This document shows positions 39,842 to 47,467 of a stretch of DNA of 64,000 nucleotides, one piece after another. The position numbers and the translations under genes are program-made. Every line of letters begins with the position of its first letter. Position 1 is the stretch's first letter. The notes beneath the pieces are model-generated. The model was given only the letters and a program-made list of their open reading frames with translations. It was not told the DNA's origin and did no database searches. Source of the stretch: Candidatus Treponema caballi (GTDB lineage Bacteria > Spirochaetota > Spirochaetia > Treponematales > Treponemataceae); contig JAGHRS010000003.1 in assembly GCA_018066285.1 (NCBI GenBank), forward strand, positions 62,001 through 126,000, in the 5' to 3' direction.

Positions 39842-40843
39842 ATGAGTATTACAATACATGATGTTGCAAAAAGAGCTGGAGTATCTCACACAACAGTTTC
39901 CTGGGTTATTCATGACAGACCGGAAATTACGGAAGAAACAAAAGCAAAAGTTCTGAAAGCCATTGAAGAACTGAACTATCATCCGAATTACCTTGCCAGA
40001 AGCCTTGTTAAGGGAAAGACGAATACCATAGCGATTGTTGCAAACTTCTTCTCAAGTACCTTCGAAATGGAAATTCTGAAAGGTATTGAGCAGAGCATCA
40101 ACTCCCTGAAAAGTTCCTACACCATTACCCTTTTCTCAACATTGGGACAGCACGATAAAGTACTTTCTGACATTGTGTACAGCAAGCGCGCAGACGGCGT
40201 CATCCTGATGAGCATCAGCCCGACCGATAAAGTCGTTGAGCTCTATCAGGAAAACAACGTTCCGCTTATGGTCATTGATGAAGAGGGGCACGGCGCCATT
40301 GAAGTAAAGCTCGACAACTTCCAGGGCGCCTACCTTGCCACTGAGCATCTTATTAAATCCGGCCGTACGAATCTTGCCATCGTTCTTGGTGATGGCGGAA
40401 AGCTCGGCCTTTCCCAGCTTGAACGCAAAAAGGGCTTTTTGCAGGCCCTGAAAGACAATAATCTTCCCTTCCACGAACAGAACGAATTCTACATTTCTGA
40501 TTACTATTTCGAGGAAGGCCAGATTGTCTACAAGCGCATGTCACGAATAGCATCAAACATTGACGGCATTTTCTGCGCTGCAGGTGACGTTGTTGCAACG
40601 GGTATCATGCTCGAAGCCCGGAAGCAGTCACTGCGCATTCCTGAAGATCTGTCCATTGTCGGCTATGATGACATCATCTCTTCTTCACTGATTGATCCTC
40701 CGCTGACAACTATCCGTCAGCCACTGGTTCAGATCGGACGTAATTCATACGAAGTACTTGTCCGCGTCCTTGAAACGGGAACCACAGAAGGTATTGATAA
40801 GCTTGTGTACGAACCGCAGCTCATCAACAGAAGTTCTGTGTAA
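39842..40843 (+). CDS. LacI-family transcriptional regulator of the glycan locus
   Basis: 333 residues. The N-terminal helix-turn-helix ITIHDVAKRAGVSHTTVSWV and the hinge helix YLARSLVKGKTNTIAIV are canonical; the rest is a periplasmic-binding-protein-like effector domain (DGIFCAAGDVVATGIM, LSIVGYDDI, PPLTTIRQP). LacI proteins of this kind repress until a sugar or sugar phosphate binds. It sits centrally in the locus, and the palindrome TTTCACGTGAAA occurs to both sides (34087 and 40910), making it the natural candidate to bind them. It may be transcribed with the preceding genes or from its own weak promoter. Confidence 0.94.
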   Translation: MSITIHDVAKRAGVSHTTVSWVIHDRPEITEETKAKVLKAIEELNYHPNYLARSLVKGKTNTIAIVANFFSSTFEMEILKGIEQSINSLKSSYTITLFSTLGQHDKVLSDIVYSKRADGVILMSISPTDKVVELYQENNVPLMVIDEEGHGAIEVKLDNFQGAYLATEHLIKSGRTNLAIVLGDGGKLGLSQLERKKGFLQALKDNNLPFHEQNEFYISDYYFEEGQIVYKRMSRIASNIDGIFCAAGDVVATGIMLEARKQSLRIPEDLSIVGYDDIISSSLIDPPLTTIRQPLVQIGRNSYEVLVRVLETGTTEGIDKLVYEPQLINRSSV

Positions 40844-40909
40844 CAAAAAACATAATTCAAAATACAGAAAGCAACACAGGCAAAATGCTGCATATTTCCG
40901 CCCTGTTAC

Positions 40910-40921
40910 TTTCACGTGAAA
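40910..40921. promoter_or_regulatory. LacI-type operator O3
   Basis: A second exact TTTCACGTGAAA, in the 95-bp gap between the LacI gene and the phosphatase lipoprotein gene, 7 bp before AGGAGG. It implies control of the downstream operon; no convincing -35/-10 pair was found. Confidence 0.7.
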
Positions 40922-40938
40922 ACTAAAAGGAGGCTTTC

Positions 40939-42246
40939 ATGAAAAACAAACTGACTGTACAGGCTGCGCTTATTTTAACCGCAATCTGCATGCTTTTCGT
41001 TTCCTGTTCTGGAAACGGTTCGGGTTCAGTACGCGCTTCAGCTGCAGAACGCGTTGACCTTGTCTACACAAATCCGGGAGAAGACTGTTCTTCTTCAATA
41101 CGCTTTTCCTGGCACAGCAGCGAAAGCGAAGTAACGCTTTTGTGCGCGAAAGCCTCCAATGAATCATTCTTCCTGCCAAAAAAGGTGAAGTGCCAGGGCG
41201 TCTTTACGCCGGTTGCGTTTCACGATGGCGAAGAATACTATCAGTTTGAGGCAGAACTGAATCATCTTTCAAAAAACACTGACTACATCTATAAGTTCCG
41301 CTTTGCTGACGGAGCTGAATCTGACACGTACGCATTCAGCACAGCTGATAACGATGGCGAGTTCGGTTTCCTCTGGATTGGCGACGTTCATTCAGTTGCT
41401 GACATTCCGCACCGCATGGAACTTGCTGAGGAACTCGCCGCTTCTGCAGAAGTGCTTCTTGAAGGCGACATGGACCTGGTGGTCTCAACAGGAGATGAAG
41501 TCTGCTATGGCGCCTACTACAGCGCATGGCAGCAGTGGCAGCACACGTTCATCAACCAGAAGGTGTGGGCCGGCATTCCAGGCAATCACACGTACTACGA
41601 CGTTTTTGACGGAGATCAGGAAATCGTGGACGAACGCTGGTGGGACGCAACCCAGAATCAGCCGATGAACGGTCCTGAAGGTCAGTCAAGCTCATTCTGG
41701 TTCAAATACGACTCAATCCTCTTCATCGGCATTGACTGCATCGATTCTTCACACATCAACGAGCAGAAAAAGTGGTTCAAGAAAGTTATTGAAAGCAACG
41801 AAGGTCAGTATCAGTACATCGTTGTCTTTGAACACTATCCGTACATCAACAGCTTTACCGGCTCGTTCGGCGGCACCGACGTCAGTTTCTTCCTGTGGCA
41901 GCCGGTGTTCGACCAGTACGGCGTAGACCTTGCCCTTTCAGGCGACAGTCACGTATATCTTGAATCAAAACCGCTCTACAAGAAGAAGGTTTCCGCGGAT
42001 CCGGAGAAAAACGGAACGACGTACTTCGTAAGCCCGCAGATAGGCGACCGTGCGCGTGAAATTGAAAGCTACGTCAGTCCTGAGCTTTTCGAAGCACGCA
42101 TCACGAGTGCTGACCTTGCCCAGAGTTCGGGCTTAAGCGCTTTCAAAGTCACAAAGGAAGGCATGACGCACTATCTGCTTGACGGCGACGGAAACATTGT
42201 GCACGAAACGTTCATCAAGGCTAAACGCCCGTACACAGGAAAATAA
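40939..42246 (+). CDS. Purple-acid-phosphatase-like metallophosphoesterase lipoprotein
   Basis: 435 residues, lipobox FVSC near residue 23. An N-terminal fibronectin-III-like region (IRFSWHSSESEVTLLCAKAS, NTDYIYKFRF) precedes a calcineurin-like phosphoesterase. Metal-ligand motifs are seen in order: GDVHS, STGDEVCYG, GIPGNHTYYD, VFEHYPY and LSGDSHVYLE. The last replaces the usual GHxH with GDSH. This fold removes phosphate from varied esters outside the cell. AGGAGG precedes the ATG. It heads a five-gene run with GH18, histidine phosphatase and deacetylase genes under operator O3, so it may strip phosphate groups from a decorated glycan. Confidence 0.85.
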   Translation: MKNKLTVQAALILTAICMLFVSCSGNGSGSVRASAAERVDLVYTNPGEDCSSSIRFSWHSSESEVTLLCAKASNESFFLPKKVKCQGVFTPVAFHDGEEYYQFEAELNHLSKNTDYIYKFRFADGAESDTYAFSTADNDGEFGFLWIGDVHSVADIPHRMELAEELAASAEVLLEGDMDLVVSTGDEVCYGAYYSAWQQWQHTFINQKVWAGIPGNHTYYDVFDGDQEIVDERWWDATQNQPMNGPEGQSSSFWFKYDSILFIGIDCIDSSHINEQKKWFKKVIESNEGQYQYIVVFEHYPYINSFTGSFGGTDVSFFLWQPVFDQYGVDLALSGDSHVYLESKPLYKKKVSADPEKNGTTYFVSPQIGDRAREIESYVSPELFEARITSADLAQSSGLSAFKVTKEGMTHYLLDGDGNIVHETFIKAKRPYTGK

Positions 42247-42258
42247 GGAGGCGCTTTC

Positions 42259-43356
42259 ATGAAAACAAACAAATCAACACTGCTCAATATATCAATGCTT
42301 TTACTTGCCCTGATCGGACTCGTACTTGCCTTCAGCCTGCTCCTTACCTCATGCAGCAAAAAGGGAAGCCCGACCGAACTCGCATCCGGAAGACGCAACG
42401 TCATCTACTCATACAAACTGGATGATGTCATGTATCCTGAGCAGTACACGCACATCGTCATTTCGTTCCTGAAGACAGACAAGGAAGGCAACATCTTCGC
42501 TTCGAGCTTTCCGCACAAGGCAACGAAAATAAAGACATTCAGAGAAAAACATCCTGAAGTAAAGATACTCTGCTCGCTCGGTGGCGGCAGCAACAGCGAC
42601 ATGCTCGCTCCGTGCATCATCAATGCAGAGGCCCGCAAAAAGCTTGCAGAACAGACAGCGGCGCTTATAAAAGACCGCGAGCTTGATGGCGTTGATCTGG
42701 ACTGGGAGTACTACGATGATTACAAGGCTTCGAATGCCGCGTACCTTGACCTTGCACGCCAGCTCCGCGCCCTGCTTGGAAAAGACTACCTCATTACGAT
42801 GGCGGGCCAGAAAGCGGAAGAGTTTTACGCTGAGGAAAGCATCGTCACCATGATGAACGACGTACTCGATTTCACAAGTGTCATGACATACGACTTTGAT
42901 TATGAGTACCGCTCAAACGGCAAAATCGGCTTCAACGGCAACTTCACCGAAACACGCGCCCTCATGGAAGATTACGCCCGGTACGTTTCAAAAGCTAAAC
43001 TCAATACGGGAATCCCTTACTATGGCGGCAAGTACCAGGTAAAGGAAGACCGAGTTTACGCCCGCGATGAGAAAGCTGTCAGTTACCTCGGTTCCGTCAA
43101 CTATCCGAACGTCGTGAAGGTCATCGGTGACAAAGCGGCAACGCCTGACGGTTACGCTGATGATAACGGCGTTGCTCTCGCCGTCGACAACAAGACGCTC
43201 TACATCTTTGACAACGAGACGACAGTCCGCACAAAGGCAGCATGGTCCTGTGACCAGGGTTTCGGCGGCGTCATGGCGTGGGTTGCAAGCGATGACGACG
43301 GGCTTGCTACGCTGCAGAAAGCAGTTACCGACACACTGAATAACTACAGAAAATAG
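42259..43356 (+). CDS. GH18-family lipoprotein (chitinase-like)
   Basis: 365 residues. The long hydrophobic signal ends in the lipobox LTSC (~residue 32). The GH18 barrel shows ILCSLGGGSNSD on strand 3 and DGVDLDWEYY at residues 143-152, the DxxDxDxE signature with Glu150 as predicted acid/base. SVMTYDFDYEY and GGVMAWVASDD mark later strands, the latter with the conserved Trp at the base of the sugar pocket. GH18 enzymes cut beta-1,4 GlcNAc linkages (chitin, N-glycan cores, peptidoglycan-like chains). Anchored outside the cytoplasm, it could generate the oligosaccharides the importer takes up. AGGAGG lies upstream, 12 bp after the previous stop. Confidence 0.9.
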   Translation: MKTNKSTLLNISMLLLALIGLVLAFSLLLTSCSKKGSPTELASGRRNVIYSYKLDDVMYPEQYTHIVISFLKTDKEGNIFASSFPHKATKIKTFREKHPEVKILCSLGGGSNSDMLAPCIINAEARKKLAEQTAALIKDRELDGVDLDWEYYDDYKASNAAYLDLARQLRALLGKDYLITMAGQKAEEFYAEESIVTMMNDVLDFTSVMTYDFDYEYRSNGKIGFNGNFTETRALMEDYARYVSKAKLNTGIPYYGGKYQVKEDRVYARDEKAVSYLGSVNYPNVVKVIGDKAATPDGYADDNGVALAVDNKTLYIFDNETTVRTKAAWSCDQGFGGVMAWVASDDDGLATLQKAVTDTLNNYRK

Positions 43357-43393
43357 AAAAGGCCGCTGTTCTTGCGGCAAAAAGGAGAAACAT

Positions 43394-44077
43394 ATGAGAC
43401 TTTGGTTTATCAGACACGGCGAGCCCGATTACGACACAGATTCACTGACACCGCTCGGAATTGAACAGGCTGAACTTCTCGCAGAACGCATCAAGTCAGT
43501 TCCGTTTGCAGAAGTTTGCCACTCTCCCATGGGACGCGCACGCCAGACATGCGAAATAAGCAACAGAAAGCTCGGCAAACAGGCACAGGAGCTGCCGTTC
43601 CTTAAGGAAGTTGAATGGGGTAACCTTTCAGGCGACGCGTACTGCGATGAAAGCCCCTGGTCAATCAGCGACCGGATGATAAAGGAAGACCACTGGTATC
43701 CGAAAGGCGAAGACTGGCGCACTGATCCGCGTTCATGCCAGGACCGCACCATTCTCGATGTTGATAAGAGACGGAAAGCGTTCGATGACTGGATGGCTCA
43801 GCACGGATACGTCCGTGAAGGCCAGCTGTACCGCATCGACAAAGCGTATGACGAAGATGTTGCGTTCTTCTGTCACGGAGGTATCTCCTGCACGCTCGTC
43901 TCACACTTGCTCAACATTCCGTTCTGGCAGTTCATCGTGCACTACCCTATGGATATGACAGCCATCACCAAAATCAACATAAAGGGAAAGACAGGCAGTT
44001 ATACGGCAGCCGAAGTCGATTTCATAAACAACTATTCTCATCTGCCATACGAAAAGATGACACTCTATGAGGATTAA
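43394..44077 (+). CDS. Histidine phosphatase (phosphoglycerate-mutase-like)
   Basis: 227 residues, no signal peptide. LWFIRHGEPDYDTDSLTPLG carries the RHG phosphorylation motif; the Arg of SPMGRARQT and the His of FFCHGGISCTLVSHLL complete the pocket, so the active site looks intact. GAAAGGAG precedes the ATG. A GCCGC/GCGGC hairpin lies between it and the GH18 gene. Family members act on sugar phosphates, phosphoglycerate or alpha-ribazole phosphate. In this operon a sugar phosphate is plausible but unproven. It overlaps no neighbour. Confidence 0.88.
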   Translation: MRLWFIRHGEPDYDTDSLTPLGIEQAELLAERIKSVPFAEVCHSPMGRARQTCEISNRKLGKQAQELPFLKEVEWGNLSGDAYCDESPWSISDRMIKEDHWYPKGEDWRTDPRSCQDRTILDVDKRRKAFDDWMAQHGYVREGQLYRIDKAYDEDVAFFCHGGISCTLVSHLLNIPFWQFIVHYPMDMTAITKINIKGKTGSYTAAEVDFINNYSHLPYEKMTLYED

Positions 44078-44093
44078 TCAGGAGGATATGATT

Positions 44094-45197
44094 ATGAACA
44101 GAATTCCATCAAGCAACCCGCCATGCGGATTAGAGCCAAAACAGGTTCCGCAGCTTATTTCATTTACTTTTGACGACAACACCTACTCAGGTTTCCCGGG
44201 TTCAGGCGCAGAAGGCGGCATCCGCTTCATCATCGACCAGCTTCATGGGCACAATACTGCGGGCACATTCTACGTAAAGGGAAACAACGCGACAGAAAAC
44301 CCGTTCGAAGACAATGAACTCATCAAGCAGGCATGGAAAGAAGCCTACGACAAGGGATTTGAAATCGGTTCACACACGTACTCTCATCCACATGGCATTG
44401 AGACTGACTGGGACGCTGTTCCCATGACAAGAAAGAAAGTGCTTTTCAAGGATGACTGGAAAAAGGAGATTAATCAGTGTCTCGACGTCATCAAGAGTCT
44501 TGGCATTCCACGCTCAGACGTTATCGGACACAGAACGCCATTCCTCGCCTTCAACGACGATGTTTACAGCGCCCTTCAGGAAATGGGCTTTGAATATGAA
44601 GCTGCTGTCGAAGAAGGCTGGCAGACAGAGCAGGATGGAACAAACTTCCTGTGGCCATACACGCTCGACAACGGCTGTGAAGGCGACAAGTGGGTTTCTG
44701 AAAACTTCTTTGACGGCGCTGAACCGCTCATCGGAAAGCATCCGGGACTGTGGGCCCTGCCATGCTATGCGTGCATTGTCCCTCCGGATGACAAATGCGT
44801 GGAATACGGTACAACAGTCGGCGCCCGCGAACGCCTTCACAAGCAGAACCCTAACTTCGACGTGGAAAGCGGCAAAGTTACCGGCCTTGACTGGAACATC
44901 TGGTTCGAGTTCTACATGACGAAAGAAGACGCACTCGCAACACTTAAATATACGTTTGACCTTCGTTACAACGGCAACCGCTGTCCATGGCCGATCGGCT
45001 TCCACAGCGACATTTACTCTGACAAGTACGACATCAACGACCTTGAAGGCGATGATCCTGCAAACATCAACGCAAACGCCCAGCAGCGCCGCGAGTGCTT
45101 CGCTGAGTTCCTGGAATACGTGCTTTCAAAGCCGGACACGCGTGTCGTCACATCAGCAGAAATGCTCCGCTGGCTGAAAGACCCGTCCGCTTTATAA
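44094..45197 (+). CDS. Polysaccharide deacetylase family protein (cytosolic)
   Basis: 367 residues from the ATG at 44094, 8 bp after AGGAGG; earlier ATGs at 44067 and 44088 are worse placed. NodB-type motifs are clear: LISFTFDDNTYSG (catalytic Asp and metal Asp), GSHTYSHPHGIE (metal His pair) and DVIGHRTPFLAF (Arg-x-Pro). No signal peptide is visible, unlike most chitin or peptidoglycan deacetylases, so it may act on imported N-acetylated oligosaccharides. It is the last gene of the operon. The stop overlaps that of convergent trxA within TTATAA. Confidence 0.88.
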   Translation: MNRIPSSNPPCGLEPKQVPQLISFTFDDNTYSGFPGSGAEGGIRFIIDQLHGHNTAGTFYVKGNNATENPFEDNELIKQAWKEAYDKGFEIGSHTYSHPHGIETDWDAVPMTRKKVLFKDDWKKEINQCLDVIKSLGIPRSDVIGHRTPFLAFNDDVYSALQEMGFEYEAAVEEGWQTEQDGTNFLWPYTLDNGCEGDKWVSENFFDGAEPLIGKHPGLWALPCYACIVPPDDKCVEYGTTVGARERLHKQNPNFDVESGKVTGLDWNIWFEFYMTKEDALATLKYTFDLRYNGNRCPWPIGFHSDIYSDKYDINDLEGDDPANINANAQQRRECFAEFLEYVLSKPDTRVVTSAEMLRWLKDPSAL

Positions 45198-45494
45198 CAG
45201 CGCTGCGAGTTCATCCCCCGTCTGAACGCCCATGACGCGGTTTGTTGACTTACCGCCTTTGAACGTAATGACGGTCGGGATGCTCTGAATGGCAAACTTA
45301 TCCGCAAGTGACGCCTGCTCATCCACATTCACCTTGCACACCTTCACATCCGGATGTGTTTCTGCAAACTCTTCAAGGATAGGCGCAAACATCTTGCACG
45401 GACCGCACCACGGTGCCCAGAAATCCACAAGGACCGTCTTTGTTGATTTGAACACTTCATCATCAAAATTGTCTTCAGTAAGAATAACTTCCAT
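45192..45494 (-). CDS. trxA: Thioredoxin
   Basis: 100 residues from the ATG at 45494; the frame upstream is not conserved. VLVDFWAPWCGPCKMFAPIL carries the redox pair CGPC, and the cis-Pro loop is SIPTVITFKGG. It reduces protein disulfides in the cytosol. TATCTT lies 6 bp before the ATG and no Shine-Dalgarno is present, which suggests a leaderless message. It is convergent with the deacetylase gene, overlapping by six bases. Confidence 0.95.
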   Translation of the reverse strand: MEVILTEDNFDDEVFKSTKTVLVDFWAPWCGPCKMFAPILEEFAETHPDVKVCKVNVDEQASLADKFAIQSIPTVITFKGGKSTNRVMGVQTGDELAALL

Positions 45495-45589
45495 ACTTAC
45501 AAGATACGCTGAAAACCGGCGGAAGGAAAGAAAAAACGCCCGCACACCTTGAAAGCGCACGCCCGCACGCGCTACTATGAGCCATATAT

Positions 45590-46354
45590 ATGGAAACAAC
45601 ACTGATTCAGTATCTGATAATCTGTCCGCTTGTGTTCATAGCGGGCTTCATTGACGCAATCGCAGGCGGCGGCGGCCTGATTACGCTGCCTGCCTACATG
45701 ATAGCGGGACTTCCCGCGCACAACGCAATCGCCACCAACAAGATGGGCTCTACCATGGGAACGACGGCAGCGACAATCAAGTACGCGAAAGACGGCTACA
45801 TCAACTGGAAGCACTGTGCGCTTGCCGCCCTGACCGCACTCGCCGGCAGTACGCTCGGCTCAAACCTGGCGCTCATCCTGTCTGATGAAGTGTTCAGCAT
45901 CATAATGGCGTGCATTCTGCCGCTCACCGCAATCTACGTCCTGACGCACAAGTCTTTTGAAAGCACAAAAGAGCCGTTCTCTGAATGGAAGACAATCATC
46001 ATCTGCGCAATAATCGCGTTTTTCATCGGTATTTACGACGGCTTTTACGGCCCGGGTACAGGCACGTTCCTGCTGCTCCTGCTGACCGGCCTCGCCCGCG
46101 TAACGCTCGATGAAGCGGCAGGCACGACAAAAGTCATAAACCTGACGACAAACGTCACCGCACTCACCGTGTTCCTGATTAACGGCAAAGTAATCCTGCC
46201 GCTGGGCCTCGCAGCCGGCGTGTTCAGCATTGCGGGAAACTGGCTCGGAGCCAGCGCCTACTCAAAGAAAGGCATAAAGTTCGCCCGTCCGCTCATCATC
46301 GTGGTCCTCGCGATTTTCTTAGTAAAGCTGATTGTGGGATTTATCGGCAATTAA
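45590..46354 (+). CDS. TauE/SafE-family membrane transporter
   Basis: 254 residues with about eight membrane helices. The first-half signature GFIDAIAGGGGLITLPAYM and the second-half repeat IGIYDGFYGPGTGTFLLL are the conserved glycine-rich re-entrant motifs of the TauE/SafE (DUF81) family. AGTTKVINL- and NLTTNVTAL-type segments follow. Members export sulfite, sulfoacetate or similar anions, or import unknown ones; the substrate is unassigned here. A standalone gene divergent from trxA. The 3' end carries TATCGGCAA, which recurs twice just downstream beside the Fic scar. Confidence 0.9.
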   Translation: METTLIQYLIICPLVFIAGFIDAIAGGGGLITLPAYMIAGLPAHNAIATNKMGSTMGTTAATIKYAKDGYINWKHCALAALTALAGSTLGSNLALILSDEVFSIIMACILPLTAIYVLTHKSFESTKEPFSEWKTIIICAIIAFFIGIYDGFYGPGTGTFLLLLLTGLARVTLDEAAGTTKVINLTTNVTALTVFLINGKVILPLGLAAGVFSIAGNWLGASAYSKKGIKFARPLIIVVLAIFLVKLIVGFIGN

Positions 46355-46361
46355 ATCAATC

Positions 46362-46419
46362 TATCGGCAAGATATAATGTAATTTCCCGCATATATAAAT
46401 GCTTTATATCTTGCCGATA
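46362..46419. repeat. Perfect 16-bp inverted repeat at the broken 5' end of a Fic gene
   Basis: TATCGGCAAGATATAA (46362-46377) pairs with TTATATCTTGCCGATA (46404-46419), 26 nt apart. A further TATCGGCAA lies at 46342-46350 inside the end of the TauE gene. The right arm encodes the LADN of the Fic remnant, so the left copy may be a by-product of the rearrangement that truncated it. Confidence 0.7.
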
Positions 46420-46778
46420 ACTCAAATCACATAGAAGGTTCACACCTTACTCACGATCAGACCCGCTTTATTTTTGAAACAAAAACGCTCGGCATAACAG
46501 ATGAGGCAGTAAAGATTGATGATATTCTTGATTTTCACGTACGTTTTGAATCAATTCATCCGTTCCAGGATGGTAATGGGCGCATTGGCCGCTTGATTAT
46601 GTTCAAGGAATGCCTGAAGCACAATATTGTTCCATTCATCATCACAGAAGAGATTAAGATGTTCTATTACCGAGGACTAAAAGAATGGAAATACGAACGT
46701 GGATATCTCAGAGATACCTGTTTAACTGGCCAGGATGCAATGAAAGAAATCTTGAATCACTTTGGAGTTAAGTTTTAG
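46383..46778 (+). pseudogene. Fic-domain protein, truncated and internally deleted
   Basis: The open frame from 46383 (no start codon) reads YLADNSNHIEGSHLTHDQTR, the N-terminal part of a Fic protein, jumps after TKTLGI to TDEAVKIDDILDFHVRFESI, then HPFQDGNGRIGRL, the catalytic HxFx(D/E)GNGRxxR motif. An ordinary Fic domain has ~80 more residues between these parts. Missing 5' end, no start codon and central deletion mark a pseudogene. Intact Fic proteins transfer AMP to target proteins, often as toxins. The AT-rich composition differs from the neighbours and suggests foreign origin. The 61-codon 3' fragment with its own ATG (46593) is unlikely to function. Confidence 0.8.
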
Positions 46779-46780
46779 GT

Positions 46781-46807
46781 TGACGACCCTATAATTGCGG
46801 GTCGTCA
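46781..46807. repeat. Hairpin after the Fic remnant
   Basis: TGACGACCC (46781-46789) and GGGTCGTCA (46799-46807) form a perfect 9-bp stem just beyond the pseudogene stop. No T-tract follows, so it may be a weak terminator or a remnant. Confidence 0.5.
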
Positions 46808-46820
46808 TACCTGTCCTCTA

Positions 46821-47168
46821 TTATAACATAACAAAGTCATTTGCCCCCACTATCGATTCCTGATAATCTTCCTCAGCCTGATACAATCCCATATTGCAGT
46901 ACTGCTTTTCTATCAATCGCATAATTCTGACTGTTCCCGTATCAGGAATATACGACTTTATTCTGTTCAGATGCTTTTCGGCTCCTTTGCGATTCTTTGT
47001 AATCCGTACAATAGCATATCCATAATTCAAAACTGATAAAGCCATTGTCGAAAGCCTGATGTTAGCACCCGTACAGATTATAAGTTCCAGATCTTCTAAT
47101 GGAACTGTAACTTTCCGTTTCTTTTTTGGAGTTATTTCCTGTTCATACGCAAAACTTCTTTTTTGCAA
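46821..47168 (-). CDS. Hypothetical protein, AT-rich island
   Basis: 115 residues from a TTG codon at 47168; no ATG gives a longer product and no ribosome binding site is evident, so the true start is uncertain or lost. The sequence is basic at the N-terminus (TPKKKRKVTV) and helical towards the end (AEKHLNRIKSYIPDTGTVRI, LIEKQYCNMGLYQAEEDY). I recognise no family. Low GC and the broken Fic gene next to it suggest acquired DNA; it may itself be a fragment. Confidence 0.45.
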   Translation of the reverse strand: MQKRSFAYEQEITPKKKRKVTVPLEDLELIICTGANIRLSTMALSVLNYGYAIVRITKNRKGAEKHLNRIKSYIPDTGTVRIMRLIEKQYCNMGLYQAEEDYQESIVGANDFVML

Positions 47169-47399
47169 AAAGTGGGCACTTTTTATGGATTTGCCTGTAA
47201 ATGTGCCTATGTATTTGCAGGAAAATGAGGATTAGTGCGTTCCAGTTGATTCTGACATAAAGAGAACGAACATTTCCGCCGCTTTTTTCAGGCAATTTGC
47301 TCTATTTTTGGGCACGCGCGTGCAATTTCGTTATAACTAACGGATCATCTTAACAAATGACATAGGCACATTTTCGCTTTTGACAGGAAAATGTGCCTA
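47167..47399. repeat. Palindromes and repeated AAATGTGCCTA motif in a gene-free stretch
   Basis: AAAAAGTG-GG-CACTTTTT lies at 47167-47184. TAGGCACATTTTC (47363-47375) pairs perfectly with GAAAATGTGCCTA (47387-47399) around an 11-nt loop. A third copy, AAATGTGCCTATG, lies at ~47199-47211 and is an exact inverse match of CATAGGCACATTT (47361-47373). Nothing coding is seen between 47169 and 47467. Confidence 0.65.
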
Positions 47400-47467
47400 C
47401 TTTTCTGAAAAAACAAATTTATCAGCTGCGGCCCCGTGCACGCTCCGTTGCTTATGAAAGCACGTGC

